Shown in pieces: positions 23,540 through 32,274 of a stretch of DNA of 64,000 bases (positions within the stretch are counted from its first letter, which is position 1; every line of letters begins with the position of its first letter). A program made the translations under genes and the position numbers. The stretch comes from Rugamonas brunnea. GTDB taxonomy: Bacteria > Pseudomonadota > Gammaproteobacteria > Burkholderiales > Burkholderiaceae_D. The stretch covers positions 277,875 to 341,874 of the forward strand of contig NZ_JACEZT010000005.1 of NCBI RefSeq assembly GCF_014042345.1, given 5' to 3'. The notes below the pieces were generated by a model that had not been told where the DNA came from, ran no database searches, and was given only the letters and a program-made list of their open reading frames with translations.

Positions 23540-26383
23540 GTGGACATGTTTGCGCTCGATCATGAGTTGGCGCAATGGGAAGCGGACTTGTCCGGCGCCC
23601 AGGGGACGGTGCGGCTGGACTTGTTGTCGCAGCTGGCCTGGCACATGCGCCAGCGCGACCCCGTGCGGGCCGCCGCCTGGTCGGCCGAAGTGGCCGTTGG
23701 CCTTGGCCAGTTGCCGGAGGCGCGGCGCGCGCCACTGGCCGCCCGCCTGCAACTGATCGACGCGGAAACCACGTGGCTGCGGGGCCAGCTGGACGGCGCC
23801 GAGCGGCTGGCGCGCGCCGCGCTGGCCGCGCTGGAACAGGCGGCCGACCACGCGGGCCAGGCCGACGCGCTGTGGCTACTGGCCTGGATCGCCACCGACC
23901 GTGGCGGCTCCGACCAGGCCCGCGCCTGCCTGGAGCAGGCCGCCGCCGCGGCCCGCGCCGGCGCCGACGCCGTGCGCCTGGACGTGATCGAAGCGGCCAC
24001 CGCTATAACGGCCGTGTTCGCGGACTGGCAAAGCACCAGCGCCCGCTGGGCCGGCCGCTTCGACGTGGCGCTGGACGGCAAGCCGGTGGCCGCCGCCGGC
24101 TGGATCAGCGACTACTTCGGCACCTGCGCCTACCAGGCCTGCGATTTCGGGCGCGCCATCGGCCACCTGATGCGGGCCTACGAAGCCACGCTGGCCACCG
24201 GCCAGCTACGGCGCGCCATCATCGTCGCCACCAACATCGGCAACGCCTTCACCAGCCTGAACGCGCACGAGGCGGCGCTGGAATGGATGCAGCGCGGCCT
24301 GGACCTGGCGCGGCCCACGGGCTGGCCCATGAGCGTGGGCCTGTGCCTGATGCAGACCGGCGAAACGCTGCGCCACCTGGGCCAGCGCGAGGCGGCCCAG
24401 CATCTGCTGCGCGAAGCCTTGCACACGCTGGCGCCGCTGTCCGGTTCGCGCGCCTATGCCGTGGCGCTTGAATACCAGGGCGACCTGGCGCTGGACCTGG
24501 GCAATTACCCGGCCGCGCTGGAGAGCTTCAGCCGGCTGGCCGAGCGCGGCGACGCGCTGTGCCAGTCCGACTTCCAGAGCAGCGCCCGGCGCGGCCAGGC
24601 GCACGCCCTGTCGCAACTGGGCCGGCCGGCCGACGCCGTGGCCGCCGCCAACGCCGCGCTGGCGCTGGCGCGCGAACATGGCGACGCGGCCAACCAGATC
24701 GCCGCGCTCGACGTGCTGGCCCGCATCCACGCGCAGCACACGCTGCCCGACCCGCAGCCGATGAACGCGGCCAACGCCATGCTGCATTACCTGCAACTGG
24801 CGCTGGGCATCGCCGCCACCATCGACGGCTACATCGTGCCCGGCACCTTGCTGGACGCGGCCGCGCGCGAGTACGCGGCCACCGGCGACCATGCGCGCGC
24901 CTACGAGATCGCGCTGCAGGCCAACGCTGCGCGCGAGCGCATCCACAACCAGCAGGCGACCAACCGCGCCATCGCGATGCAGGTGCAGTACCAGACCGAG
25001 CGCGCCCAGACCGAGGGCGAGCACCACCGCCAGCTGGCGGCGGCCGAGGCGCAACGGGCCGAGGTGCTGCAACAGACCAGCGCCACGCTGGAACACCTGA
25101 GCGCCATCGGCCAGGAGATCACGGCCCACCTGGACGCGGCGGCCGTGTTCGGGGCACTGGACCGCCATGTGCACGCCCTGCTCGACGCCACCCATTTTTC
25201 CGTGTTCCTGCTGGAGCCGGACGGCGAGACGCTGAACTGCGTGTTCGGCGTGGAAGCGGGCCAGCCGCTGCCGGTCATGCGCGTGCCGCTGTCCGAACCC
25301 AACGCCAATTCCGCGCGCTGCGTGCGCGAGCGGCGTGAGATCCTGATCGAGATCGACGATGCCGGCGCCACCCCCAATCTGATCCCCGGCACGCTGCCGA
25401 CACTGAGCCTGCTGTTCGCGCCGCTGCGTGTGGGCGAGCGGGTGCTGGGCGTGATGACGGTGCAGTCGCTGCAAGCGCGCGCCTATGGCGAGCGGGAACG
25501 GCTGATCTTCCGCACCCTGTGCGCGTATGGCGCCATTGCGCTCGACAACGCGGCCGCCTACCGCCAGGTGGCGGCCACGCTCAAGACCCTGAGCGCGACC
25601 CAGGAACAGCTGCTGGAAAAGAACCTGGAACTGGAGCGGGCCTACAAGGCGCTGGAGGACGTGAGCCTGACGGACCAGCTGACGGGCCTGCGCAACCGCC
25701 GCTTCTTCCTGCAGAACGTGGACGCCGACGTGGCCATGAGCTTGCGCGGCTACGACCAGCCGGCGCACCGCGCGCCCACCGAATGCGAGCTGCTGGCGCC
25801 CAAGGACCTGGTGTTCTTCATGGTTGACCTGGACCACTTCAAGGAAGTGAACGACCAGTACGGCCACGCGGCAGGCGACTCGGTGCTGGTGCAGATGCAG
25901 GAACGGCTGCGCGAAGTGTTCCGCGAGTCGGACTACCTGGTGCGCTGGGGCGGCGAGGAATTCCTTGTGCTGGCGCGCGCCACCCACCGTGACGAGGCGC
26001 GCGTGGTGGCCGAGCGCATGCGCCGCGCCGTGGCTGAACGCGACTTCGAGCTGCCGGACGGCACCCGGCTGGCGCGCACCTGCTCGATCGGCTTCGCCTG
26101 CTATCCCTTCCTGCCGTCGCAACCGCGGCTGCTGCCGTGGCCACAGGTGGTGGAGCTGGCTGACCAGGGCCTGTACATCGCCAAGCGCTCCGGGCGCAAC
26201 GCGTGGGCCGCGCTGTACAGCACCGAAGGGGCGCGCCCGGACGGCCTGTTCCCGCGCCTGATGCACAACCTGGACCAGGCCGTGGCCGAAGGCGAAGTGC
26301 GCCTGCTGAGCAGCCTGGCCGGCCCGCTGGTGCTGGGCGGCGAACGGCGCCGCGTGGGCTTGTCGAGCGACCTCGAAGGCTGA
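23540..26383 (+). CDS. diguanylate cyclase with N-terminal TPR-like repeats and GAF domain
   Basis: This cytoplasmic sensor protein of about 947 residues makes cyclic-di-GMP. Residues 1-500 are helical TPR-like repeats with a short coiled coil at their end (QQATNRAIAMQVQYQTERAQ). Residues ~520-690 are a GAF domain. A helix (TLSATQEQLLEKNLELERAY) leads into a GGDEF domain, and TDQLTGLRNRRFF opens it. The active-site GGEEF is at about 804-808, and RESD nine residues before it is an allosteric I-site. No signal peptide or membrane helix is seen. The start is ambiguous between GTG 23540 and ATG 23546, because GAGGGACGG lies close to both. No operon partner. Confidence 0.93.
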   Translation: MDMFALDHELAQWEADLSGAQGTVRLDLLSQLAWHMRQRDPVRAAAWSAEVAVGLGQLPEARRAPLAARLQLIDAETTWLRGQLDGAERLARAALAALEQAADHAGQADALWLLAWIATDRGGSDQARACLEQAAAAARAGADAVRLDVIEAATAITAVFADWQSTSARWAGRFDVALDGKPVAAAGWISDYFGTCAYQACDFGRAIGHLMRAYEATLATGQLRRAIIVATNIGNAFTSLNAHEAALEWMQRGLDLARPTGWPMSVGLCLMQTGETLRHLGQREAAQHLLREALHTLAPLSGSRAYAVALEYQGDLALDLGNYPAALESFSRLAERGDALCQSDFQSSARRGQAHALSQLGRPADAVAAANAALALAREHGDAANQIAALDVLARIHAQHTLPDPQPMNAANAMLHYLQLALGIAATIDGYIVPGTLLDAAAREYAATGDHARAYEIALQANAARERIHNQQATNRAIAMQVQYQTERAQTEGEHHRQLAAAEAQRAEVLQQTSATLEHLSAIGQEITAHLDAAAVFGALDRHVHALLDATHFSVFLLEPDGETLNCVFGVEAGQPLPVMRVPLSEPNANSARCVRERREILIEIDDAGATPNLIPGTLPTLSLLFAPLRVGERVLGVMTVQSLQARAYGERERLIFRTLCAYGAIALDNAAAYRQVAATLKTLSATQEQLLEKNLELERAYKALEDVSLTDQLTGLRNRRFFLQNVDADVAMSLRGYDQPAHRAPTECELLAPKDLVFFMVDLDHFKEVNDQYGHAAGDSVLVQMQERLREVFRESDYLVRWGGEEFLVLARATHRDEARVVAERMRRAVAERDFELPDGTRLARTCSIGFACYPFLPSQPRLLPWPQVVELADQGLYIAKRSGRNAWAALYSTEGARPDGLFPRLMHNLDQAVAEGEVRLLSSLAGPLVLGGERRRVGLSSDLEG

Positions 26384-26527
26384 ACGGGCGTCCGGCGTCC
26401 GGTTTCTCATACCGAACCATGGCTGCCCGTCCAATTATTCGGACGCGGGTCGCGGCAGTTTCGTCCCCGGCGGGAAATTTCTTCGTAAAATCAATCGCTT
26501 GTCCGTGTTCGCCGGACCCGCCAGCGT

Positions 26528-26543
26528 TGGCACGCCGATTGCA
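26528..26543 (+). promoter_or_regulatory. sigma-54 (-24/-12) promoter of the amino-acid binding protein gene
   Basis: TGGCACG, four bases, then TTGCA is a full match to the sigma-54 consensus TGGCACG-N4-TTGCW. Transcription would begin near 26554, about 32 bases before the ATG at 26587. A sigma-54 promoter needs an enhancer-binding activator, often fed by a two-component system that senses amino acids or nitrogen status. No activator gene is nearby. Confidence 0.8.
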
Positions 26544-26586
26544 ATCTTCCTGTGTTTGACGTCACAACTACAACGGGAGATGGACT

Positions 26587-27447
26587 ATGCGAAGCAATAA
26601 AGTATTGGTGGCGGCTGCGCTGCTGGGCGTGATGGCCGGTGCGGTGGCGGGCGAGGCGGGCGGACCGCTCAAGCTGGCCAAGCCGGGCACGATCACGATC
26701 GGTTACCGGGACGCGTCACAGCCGTTTTCGTTCGCGGATGCGCAGCACAAGCCGGCCGGCTACACCATCGACCTGTGCGGCGCCGTGGTCGAGGCCATCC
26801 GGAAGGAATTGGGCCAGCCGGAGTTGAAGGTGAGCTACGTCCCCGTGTCGTCCAGCGACCGGATCGCGAAGGTGAAGGACGGCGCCGTCGACCTGGAGTG
26901 CGGCTCGACCTCGATCACGCCTCAGCGCGCGACCGAGGTGGCGTTTTCCACGCCCATCTTCTTCTCCGACACCAAGGTCATGGTGCGCGCCGATTCCGGC
27001 ATCCAGTCCGTCGCCGACCTGAAAGACAAGCGCGTGATCGTCAACCAGGGCGCGTCCGGCGCGCCGGTGCTGGCCAAGGCGGACCTGGAGAAGGGCCTGC
27101 ACATCCAGTTCGTCAAGTCGCACGACAACGTGGAATCGTTCGGCGCGCTGCAGCAAAAGAAGGTCGACGCCTTCGTCCATGACGACGTGCAGTTGGCGCA
27201 GCTGGCGGCCACCGCGAGCAATCCGAAAGGCTTTGTGCTGCTGAAGGAATCGCTGGCCAGCGACCCGATCGCCATCATGCTGCGCAAGGATAACAAGCCG
27301 CTGCAACAGCTGGTGGACGCCACGCTGGCCAAGCTGAGCGCCTCGGGCGAATTCAGCAAGATCTACAGCAAGTGGTTCCTCACGCCCACGTTCAAATTCC
27401 CCATGAGCGAGAACCTGAAGCACGAGCTGAAGAACCCCGGCAAGTAA
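26587..27447 (+). CDS. periplasmic glutamate/aspartate-type amino-acid ABC substrate-binding protein
   Basis: This 286-aa periplasmic binding protein has a signal peptide (MRSNKVLVAAALLGVMAGAVAG). The family-3 fold shows GTITIGYRDASQPFSF, GYTIDLCGAVVEAIRKELG, YVPVSSSDRIAKVKDGAVDL, and ECGSTSITPQRATEVAFSTP. This pattern is closest to the glutamate/aspartate GltI group. The permease and ATPase genes are not adjacent, so it is an orphan receptor or serves a distant transporter. A consensus sigma-54 promoter lies directly upstream, as in nitrogen-regulated amino-acid uptake. Confidence 0.9.
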   Translation: MRSNKVLVAAALLGVMAGAVAGEAGGPLKLAKPGTITIGYRDASQPFSFADAQHKPAGYTIDLCGAVVEAIRKELGQPELKVSYVPVSSSDRIAKVKDGAVDLECGSTSITPQRATEVAFSTPIFFSDTKVMVRADSGIQSVADLKDKRVIVNQGASGAPVLAKADLEKGLHIQFVKSHDNVESFGALQQKKVDAFVHDDVQLAQLAATASNPKGFVLLKESLASDPIAIMLRKDNKPLQQLVDATLAKLSASGEFSKIYSKWFLTPTFKFPMSENLKHELKNPGK

Positions 27448-27458
27448 CGCTGGCCGGT

Positions 27459-27516
27459 GTGGCGGCGCACGTAGTCTGCAATGTTGACAAAACAATGATA
27501 GATTGTGTGCCGCCAC
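27459..27516. repeat. 12-bp inverted repeat after the amino-acid binding protein gene
   Basis: GTGGCGGCGCAC (27459-27470) and GTGTGCCGCCAC (27505-27516) pair over 12 positions with one G-U wobble, leaving a 34-base loop that contains TTGACA. Outer GGCC arms (27452-27455 and 27517-27520) may extend it. It could stabilise or end the binding-protein transcript, or act in regulating the next gene. Confidence 0.5.
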
Positions 27517-27563
27517 GGCCGATCTGATCTTTTTGCGCGGCCGGGCTTTTCCAGGGAGCGCGC

Positions 27564-29009
27564 ATGAAGACGAAAACGGTCGCCGTGATCGGCGCTGGCG
27601 TGGCCGGTCTGGCCGCCGGCATCCACCTGGCCCAACGCGGCCTTGATGTCACCCTCTACGAGCGCGCCGGGCGCGCCGGTGGCTGCTGCACCACCACCGA
27701 ATCCGATGGCTACGTGTTCAACGACGGCGCCATGTACCTGGCCATCCCCGCCATCCTCGACGCGGGCTTCGCGCGGCTGGGCATGGACCGCGCCGCGCTG
27801 CTGCCGCTGCGCCGGATCGAACGCATGCAGACTTCCACCTTCGACGACGGCAGCGCCATCCGCTTCGGCGTTGGCGGCGCGCTGGACGCGCAAGGCGCAG
27901 GCCTGGATGGCCGGGCCGACGCGCTACGGGCCGAGCTGGCGCAACTGGTGGCCCGCTGGCGTGAACTCTACGATGTACTGACGGGCGACATCATCGTGCG
28001 GCCATTGTCCGTGCCGCGCCTGCTGGCGGCCACCTGGCGCCATCTGCCCAAACTGGCCGGCACGGTGGGCAAGGAGCTGGCGCGGCACATCGCCGATCCC
28101 AAACTGCGCGCCGCGCTGGCCAACGTCACCCTGTACACGGGGCTGGCGCCGGCGCGCACGCCGGCATTCCAGATGGTGGGCACGATGGCCATGCTGCTCG
28201 ACGAGTTTTACTTGCCGGTGGCCGGCATGGGCGCCATCCCGGCGGCGCTGGAGCAGCGTCTGCTGGCGCTGGGCGGCAAGCTGGTCTGCAACGCGCACGT
28301 GCAGTCCATCGATGTGGCGCATGGCCGCGCCGCCGCGCTGACCGTGGCGGGCAGGGGCACCGTGCCCTACGACGCCATCGTCTCCACCGTGAGCGGCATG
28401 CACACCTTCGCCTCGCTGCTGAAGGCGAGCGACGTTCCCGCCGCCATGCGCAGGAAGACGCAGCGCGCGCCGTTGTCGCAGCGGGCCGTGTCGGTGCAGT
28501 TCGGGCTGCGCAACCGCATCGACGGCGTCAGCCACTTCAACTACCGCACCCCGCTGATGGAGCAGCAGCACCGCTTCCTCGATGCCGGCGACATGGCGTG
28601 CCTGGCCTACACCGTGCCCACCGTCACGGCGCCTGAACTGGCGCGCGGCGGCGGCAGCATCATCGAAGTGTATCCATCCATCGACCAGTCGCTGGCGCCC
28701 GATGCGTGGACCGATGCGCGCACCGGGGAGGTGGCGCAGGCCGCACAGCAAGCCCTGGCGGCGCTGCATCCGCTGGACGTGGCCGTGCGCCGCGTGCGCT
28801 CACCGCGCTACTTCCGCGACCAGATGTTCCTGTACGAGGGCGCGGTCTACGGCTTGTCGCCGGCCGCCGACAGCCGCGCCCAGTACCCGCACGCCACGCC
28901 CATTCCCGGCCTGTACCAGGCGGGCCAGACTTCGTATCCGGGCTTCGGGGTGAGCACGTCGCTGCTGTCGGGGATATTCGCCGCCGAGCAGTTGCTGGCG
29001 CGCGCGTGA
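27564..29009 (+). CDS. FAD-dependent oxidoreductase of the phytoene desaturase / CrtI-like family
   Basis: This 481-aa flavoprotein opens with a dinucleotide-binding motif, AVIGAGVAGLAAGIHLAQRG, then YERAGRAGGCC. It ends with the carotenoid desaturase-like signature PGLYQAGQTSYPGFGVSTSL. The middle carries the substrate-binding region typical of CrtI and retinol-saturase-like enzymes. No other carotenoid genes (phytoene synthase, geranylgeranyl synthase) are nearby, so it could act on another polyene or lipid substrate. GGGAGCGCGC precedes the ATG. It is an isolated gene. Confidence 0.86.
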   Translation: MKTKTVAVIGAGVAGLAAGIHLAQRGLDVTLYERAGRAGGCCTTTESDGYVFNDGAMYLAIPAILDAGFARLGMDRAALLPLRRIERMQTSTFDDGSAIRFGVGGALDAQGAGLDGRADALRAELAQLVARWRELYDVLTGDIIVRPLSVPRLLAATWRHLPKLAGTVGKELARHIADPKLRAALANVTLYTGLAPARTPAFQMVGTMAMLLDEFYLPVAGMGAIPAALEQRLLALGGKLVCNAHVQSIDVAHGRAAALTVAGRGTVPYDAIVSTVSGMHTFASLLKASDVPAAMRRKTQRAPLSQRAVSVQFGLRNRIDGVSHFNYRTPLMEQQHRFLDAGDMACLAYTVPTVTAPELARGGGSIIEVYPSIDQSLAPDAWTDARTGEVAQAAQQALAALHPLDVAVRRVRSPRYFRDQMFLYEGAVYGLSPAADSRAQYPHATPIPGLYQAGQTSYPGFGVSTSLLSGIFAAEQLLARA

Positions 29010-29092
29010 GCCATGACGCGGCGCCGGTACGGCTGGGTCCAATTAATTTATACTGTCCGCCTTCCGCGCCTGAAGCGCTAGAACTTGCTGCC

Positions 29093-29656
29093 ATGACCGT
29101 TACCCGCTGCCGCTGGGCCAACCCGGCCAATCCCCGTTACCTCGATTACCATGACCACGAATGGGGCGTGCCTTGCCACGACGAGCTGCGCCTGTTCGAG
29201 ATGCTGAATCTGGAAGGGGCGCAGGCGGGGCTGAGCTGGGAGACCATCCTCAACAAGCGCGACACCTACCGCGCCGCGTTCGACAACTGGGACGCGGAAA
29301 AGATCGCCGCCTACGACGACGCCAAGGTGGCGCAGTTGCTGGCCGATCCCGGCATCGTGCGCAACCGCCTGAAGGTGGCGGCCGCCATCAGCAACGCGCG
29401 CGCCTACCTGCGCCTGCGCGCGGAGGGCGGCTCGCTCGACCGTCTGCTGTGGGACTATGTGGATGGCCAGCCTCTCGTCAACGCCGAACAGCCGCGTCCC
29501 AGCAAGACGGCCTTGTCCGACCGCATCTCCAAAGACCTCGCCAAGCGCGGCTTCAAGTTCGTTGGTTCCACCATCATCTACGCCTACATGCAGGGCATCG
29601 GCATGGTGGACGACCACGACCCGGCCTGCTTCCGCCACGCGGCGCATCGGTCATGA
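29093..29656 (+). CDS. tag: DNA-3-methyladenine glycosylase I
   Basis: This base-excision repair enzyme (187 aa) removes 3-methyladenine from alkylated DNA. It has the family zinc site: Cys6 and His20 in the N-terminal RCRW ... YHDHEWG region, and the C-terminal DHDPAC pair His/Cys spaced by four. The catalytic pocket segment GAQAGLSWETILNKR and KFVGSTIIYAYMQGIGM are conserved. The ATG at 29093 keeps the N-terminal cysteine and is the natural start. It overlaps the next gene by four bases (ATGA), implying translational coupling with MnmC. Confidence 0.94.
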   Translation: MTVTRCRWANPANPRYLDYHDHEWGVPCHDELRLFEMLNLEGAQAGLSWETILNKRDTYRAAFDNWDAEKIAAYDDAKVAQLLADPGIVRNRLKVAAAISNARAYLRLRAEGGSLDRLLWDYVDGQPLVNAEQPRPSKTALSDRISKDLAKRGFKFVGSTIIYAYMQGIGMVDDHDPACFRHAAHRS

Positions 29657-31362
29657 GCGCGCGTCTGGTCGTCCTCGCGACGGATTTCGGCGACGGCAGC
29701 CACTTCATGCGGACGTGGGCCGCCAGCGTGGGCGAACTGCATTACCTCGCCATCGCCCCCCGTCCGCCGCAGGCATCGGACATCAGCGATCCGCAGTTGC
29801 GCGCCCTGTGGCCGCTGCCGCTGCCGGGCGTGCACCGCATCCTGCTCGATGGCGGCCGCGTCACGCTGGACCTGATGGTGGGCACGGTGCCGGCCATGCT
29901 GCCGCAGATCGCGGCGCGGGTGCACGTATTCCACCTGCCCGCCGCTGTTGGCGAGCAGCCGCCCGAGCGCACGCTGGCCCGCGCGCTGGCCGCCCTGGCC
30001 ACGCCAGGCGCCACGCTGCACGCGCAGGCGCCCGATGAAGCGCTGGTATGGGCGCTGGCGGCCGCCGGTTTCGCCTGCAAGGTCGCGCCGCAGACGCGGG
30101 ACCATGCCGCGCCCGACGCCGTGCCCGACGCCGTTCCTGATATCGACGCGCAGTTCGCCAGCCGCCGTGCGCATCCGCCGGCGCCGCCGGCACCGGTGCG
30201 GCGCGCCGTCGTCATCGGCGCCGGCGTGGCCGGTTCCGCCGCCTGCCACCGCCTGTGCGCGCGCGGCTGGGACGTGACCCTGATCGAGCGCCACGATGGC
30301 CCGGCCCAGGAAGCCTCGGGCAACCATGCCGGCATCTTCATGCCGCTGCTGTCGAAGGACGACAACATCCCCACCCGCCTGACCCGCACCGCCTACCTGT
30401 TCGCGCTGCGCGAATGGCAGCGCATGGGGGGCGTGGGCCAGGTGTTCCGGGGCGCCAGTTGCGGCGTGCTGCAACTGGCGCGCGACGCCGGCCATGCGCG
30501 CGTGCAGCGCGAGGTGGTGGAGGGCGGCGACTATCCGCCGGAATTCGTGCGCTGGCTTGATGCGCCGGCCGCCAGCGCTTTGCTCGGTTCGGCGACGCCG
30601 CACGGCGGCTGGCTGTTCGGGCAGGGCGGCTGGGCGCGTCCGTCGTCGCTGTGCCAGGCCATGCTGGACGCCTGCGGCGAACGCCTGCATCGCGTGTTCC
30701 ATGCCGAGGCGCTCACGCTGGCCAGGGTCGACGGCGAATGGCAGGTGCGCGCGGCCGATGGCGCGCTGCTGGCGCAGGCACCGACACTGATCCTGGCCAA
30801 TGGCACGGGCGCCACCCGGCTGGCGCAGGCGGCCGAGCTGCCGCTGTCGGCCTTGCGCGGCCAGGTCACGCATCTGGACCCCGCGCGCGTGCCGCCGCAG
30901 TCGCTGGTGGTGTGCCGCGAAGCGTATGTGACGCCGCCGTCCGACGGCGTGGTATGCGCCGGCGCCACCTACGGCACCGACGACGATCGCGCGCTGCGCG
31001 AGGCGTGCCAGCAGGAGAATCTCGCGCGGCTGGCCGAGATCCTCGACGGCGTGCAAGTGGACGATGCGCCGCTGGCGGGCCGGGTCGGTTTCCGCTGCGC
31101 CGCGCCGGACCGGCTGCCGCTGGCCGGGGCGCTGCCCGACTATCCATCGGCCGGCCGTCTGGAGCAGTTGCGCGATGTGCCGCGCCATCCGGGCCTCTAC
31201 TGCCTGCTCGGCTACGCGTCGCGCGGCATCATCTGGGCGCCGCTGATGGCCGAGGTGCTGGTGTCGCAGCTGGAGGGCACGCCGCTGCCGCTGGAAGCCA
31301 CGCTGGCCGAGGCGATCGACCCGGGCCGCTTCCTGCTCAAGCAGCGGCGCCGCAGCCAGTAG
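29653..31362 (+). CDS. mnmC: MnmC tRNA modification protein with a degenerate N-terminal methyltransferase domain
   Basis: MnmC normally has two jobs at tRNA wobble uridine: an FAD-dependent oxidase that makes nm5s2U and a SAM-dependent methyltransferase that makes mnm5s2U. Here (569 aa) the C-terminal oxidase is intact: GAGVAG at 189-194, EASGNHAGIFMPLLSKDDN and LLGYASRGIIWAPL. The first ~180 residues are recognisably methyltransferase-derived (WPLPLPGVHRILLDGGRVTL) but look dead. The E. coli SAM loop GFGTG is DFGDG here. The catalytic FLDGFAP segment is replaced by FHLPAAVG. About 60 N-terminal residues are missing. The start is 4 bases inside the tag gene. Confidence 0.9.
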   Translation: MSARLVVLATDFGDGSHFMRTWAASVGELHYLAIAPRPPQASDISDPQLRALWPLPLPGVHRILLDGGRVTLDLMVGTVPAMLPQIAARVHVFHLPAAVGEQPPERTLARALAALATPGATLHAQAPDEALVWALAAAGFACKVAPQTRDHAAPDAVPDAVPDIDAQFASRRAHPPAPPAPVRRAVVIGAGVAGSAACHRLCARGWDVTLIERHDGPAQEASGNHAGIFMPLLSKDDNIPTRLTRTAYLFALREWQRMGGVGQVFRGASCGVLQLARDAGHARVQREVVEGGDYPPEFVRWLDAPAASALLGSATPHGGWLFGQGGWARPSSLCQAMLDACGERLHRVFHAEALTLARVDGEWQVRAADGALLAQAPTLILANGTGATRLAQAAELPLSALRGQVTHLDPARVPPQSLVVCREAYVTPPSDGVVCAGATYGTDDDRALREACQQENLARLAEILDGVQVDDAPLAGRVGFRCAAPDRLPLAGALPDYPSAGRLEQLRDVPRHPGLYCLLGYASRGIIWAPLMAEVLVSQLEGTPLPLEATLAEAIDPGRFLLKQRRRSQ

Positions 31363-31451
31363 CGCGTCCGGCGTCCAGGCTGGCGTTGCATTCGCGCCAA
31401 CTAATCTATTGCTGTAACTCAATTCCGGGCCTTTCGCACTTGTCGGCGGGA

Positions 31452-31457
31452 TATAAT
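31452..31457 (+). promoter_or_regulatory. consensus -10 element before the small histidine kinase
   Basis: A perfect TATAAT lies 56 bases before the kinase ATG, in an otherwise ordinary gap. No good -35 hexamer is found at 16-18 bases, so an activator may help. Transcription would start near 31463. Confidence 0.4.
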
Positions 31458-31513
31458 TCAACTCCAACAATGCGGGCACCAGGGGCGCCGCGTAGCCCCT
31501 TCCGGAGAGCTGA

Positions 31514-32260
31514 ATGATGGATGACCAAGCGGGTGCGCCCGAGCTGTTTTTGTTCCTGGCTTCGACCGTGCACGACATGAAAAATTCGATCGGTGTGCTC
31601 AGCGGCACGCTGGAGCAGTTGCTGTCGGCCGCGCCGCCGCCCGCCGCCGCCACGCCTGCGGACGCCGATCCCGCCGCGACGGAAGAACCAACACCCTACA
31701 GCCAGATGGCGCACATGCTGTACCAGACCCGCCGCCTGAACGACAACCTGATCCAGCTGCTGGCCCTGTACAAGGAAGTGGGCAAGCCCGGCTATCCGTT
31801 CGACCCGGCGCCGCAGCAGATCGGTGAACTGGTCGAACAAGTGGCGTCGCAGGCGCGTATCCTGCTCAAGTCGCGCGGCATCACGCTGGAACTCGACTAC
31901 GCGCCTGAACTGATCTGGAGCTTCGATGAAGACCTGGTGATCGGCGTGCTGGTGCACGCCATCAACAACGCCATCCGCTACACGCGCGACCGCGTGCGCC
32001 TGGCCATCCGCGTCGATGGCGACGAGCTGGAACTGCGGGTCGAGGACAACGGCGACGGCTTCCCGCCCGCCATGCTGGCAGCGGGCGCCGCGCCCATGGA
32101 GCAAAGCCGCGTCAACTTCCTCACCAACAGCAGCGGCCTGGGGCTGTACTTCTCGCGCGAAGTGGCGCGCATGCACAAGCACCGCCAGCGCAGCGGCAGC
32201 ATCGCGCTGTCCAACGGCGGCGCGCTGGGCGGCGGCTGTTTCGTCCTGCGCCTGCCCTAG
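31514..32260 (+). CDS. small soluble sensor histidine kinase
   Basis: This 248-aa kinase has no membrane segment or separate sensor domain. The phosphoacceptor is His20 in LASTVHDMKNSIGVL. The catalytic HATPase domain follows with HAINNAIRYT (N box), EDNGDGFPPAM and TNSSGLGLYFSREVARMH (G boxes). A disordered Ala/Pro-rich insert (residues ~40-62) lies in the dimerisation region. It ends 14 bases before a response regulator gene, which is the obvious partner. Because it has no input domain, it may be activated through another protein. Confidence 0.9.
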   Translation: MMDDQAGAPELFLFLASTVHDMKNSIGVLSGTLEQLLSAAPPPAAATPADADPAATEEPTPYSQMAHMLYQTRRLNDNLIQLLALYKEVGKPGYPFDPAPQQIGELVEQVASQARILLKSRGITLELDYAPELIWSFDEDLVIGVLVHAINNAIRYTRDRVRLAIRVDGDELELRVEDNGDGFPPAMLAAGAAPMEQSRVNFLTNSSGLGLYFSREVARMHKHRQRSGSIALSNGGALGGGCFVLRLP

Positions 32261-32274
32261 GAACCCCACGTACC

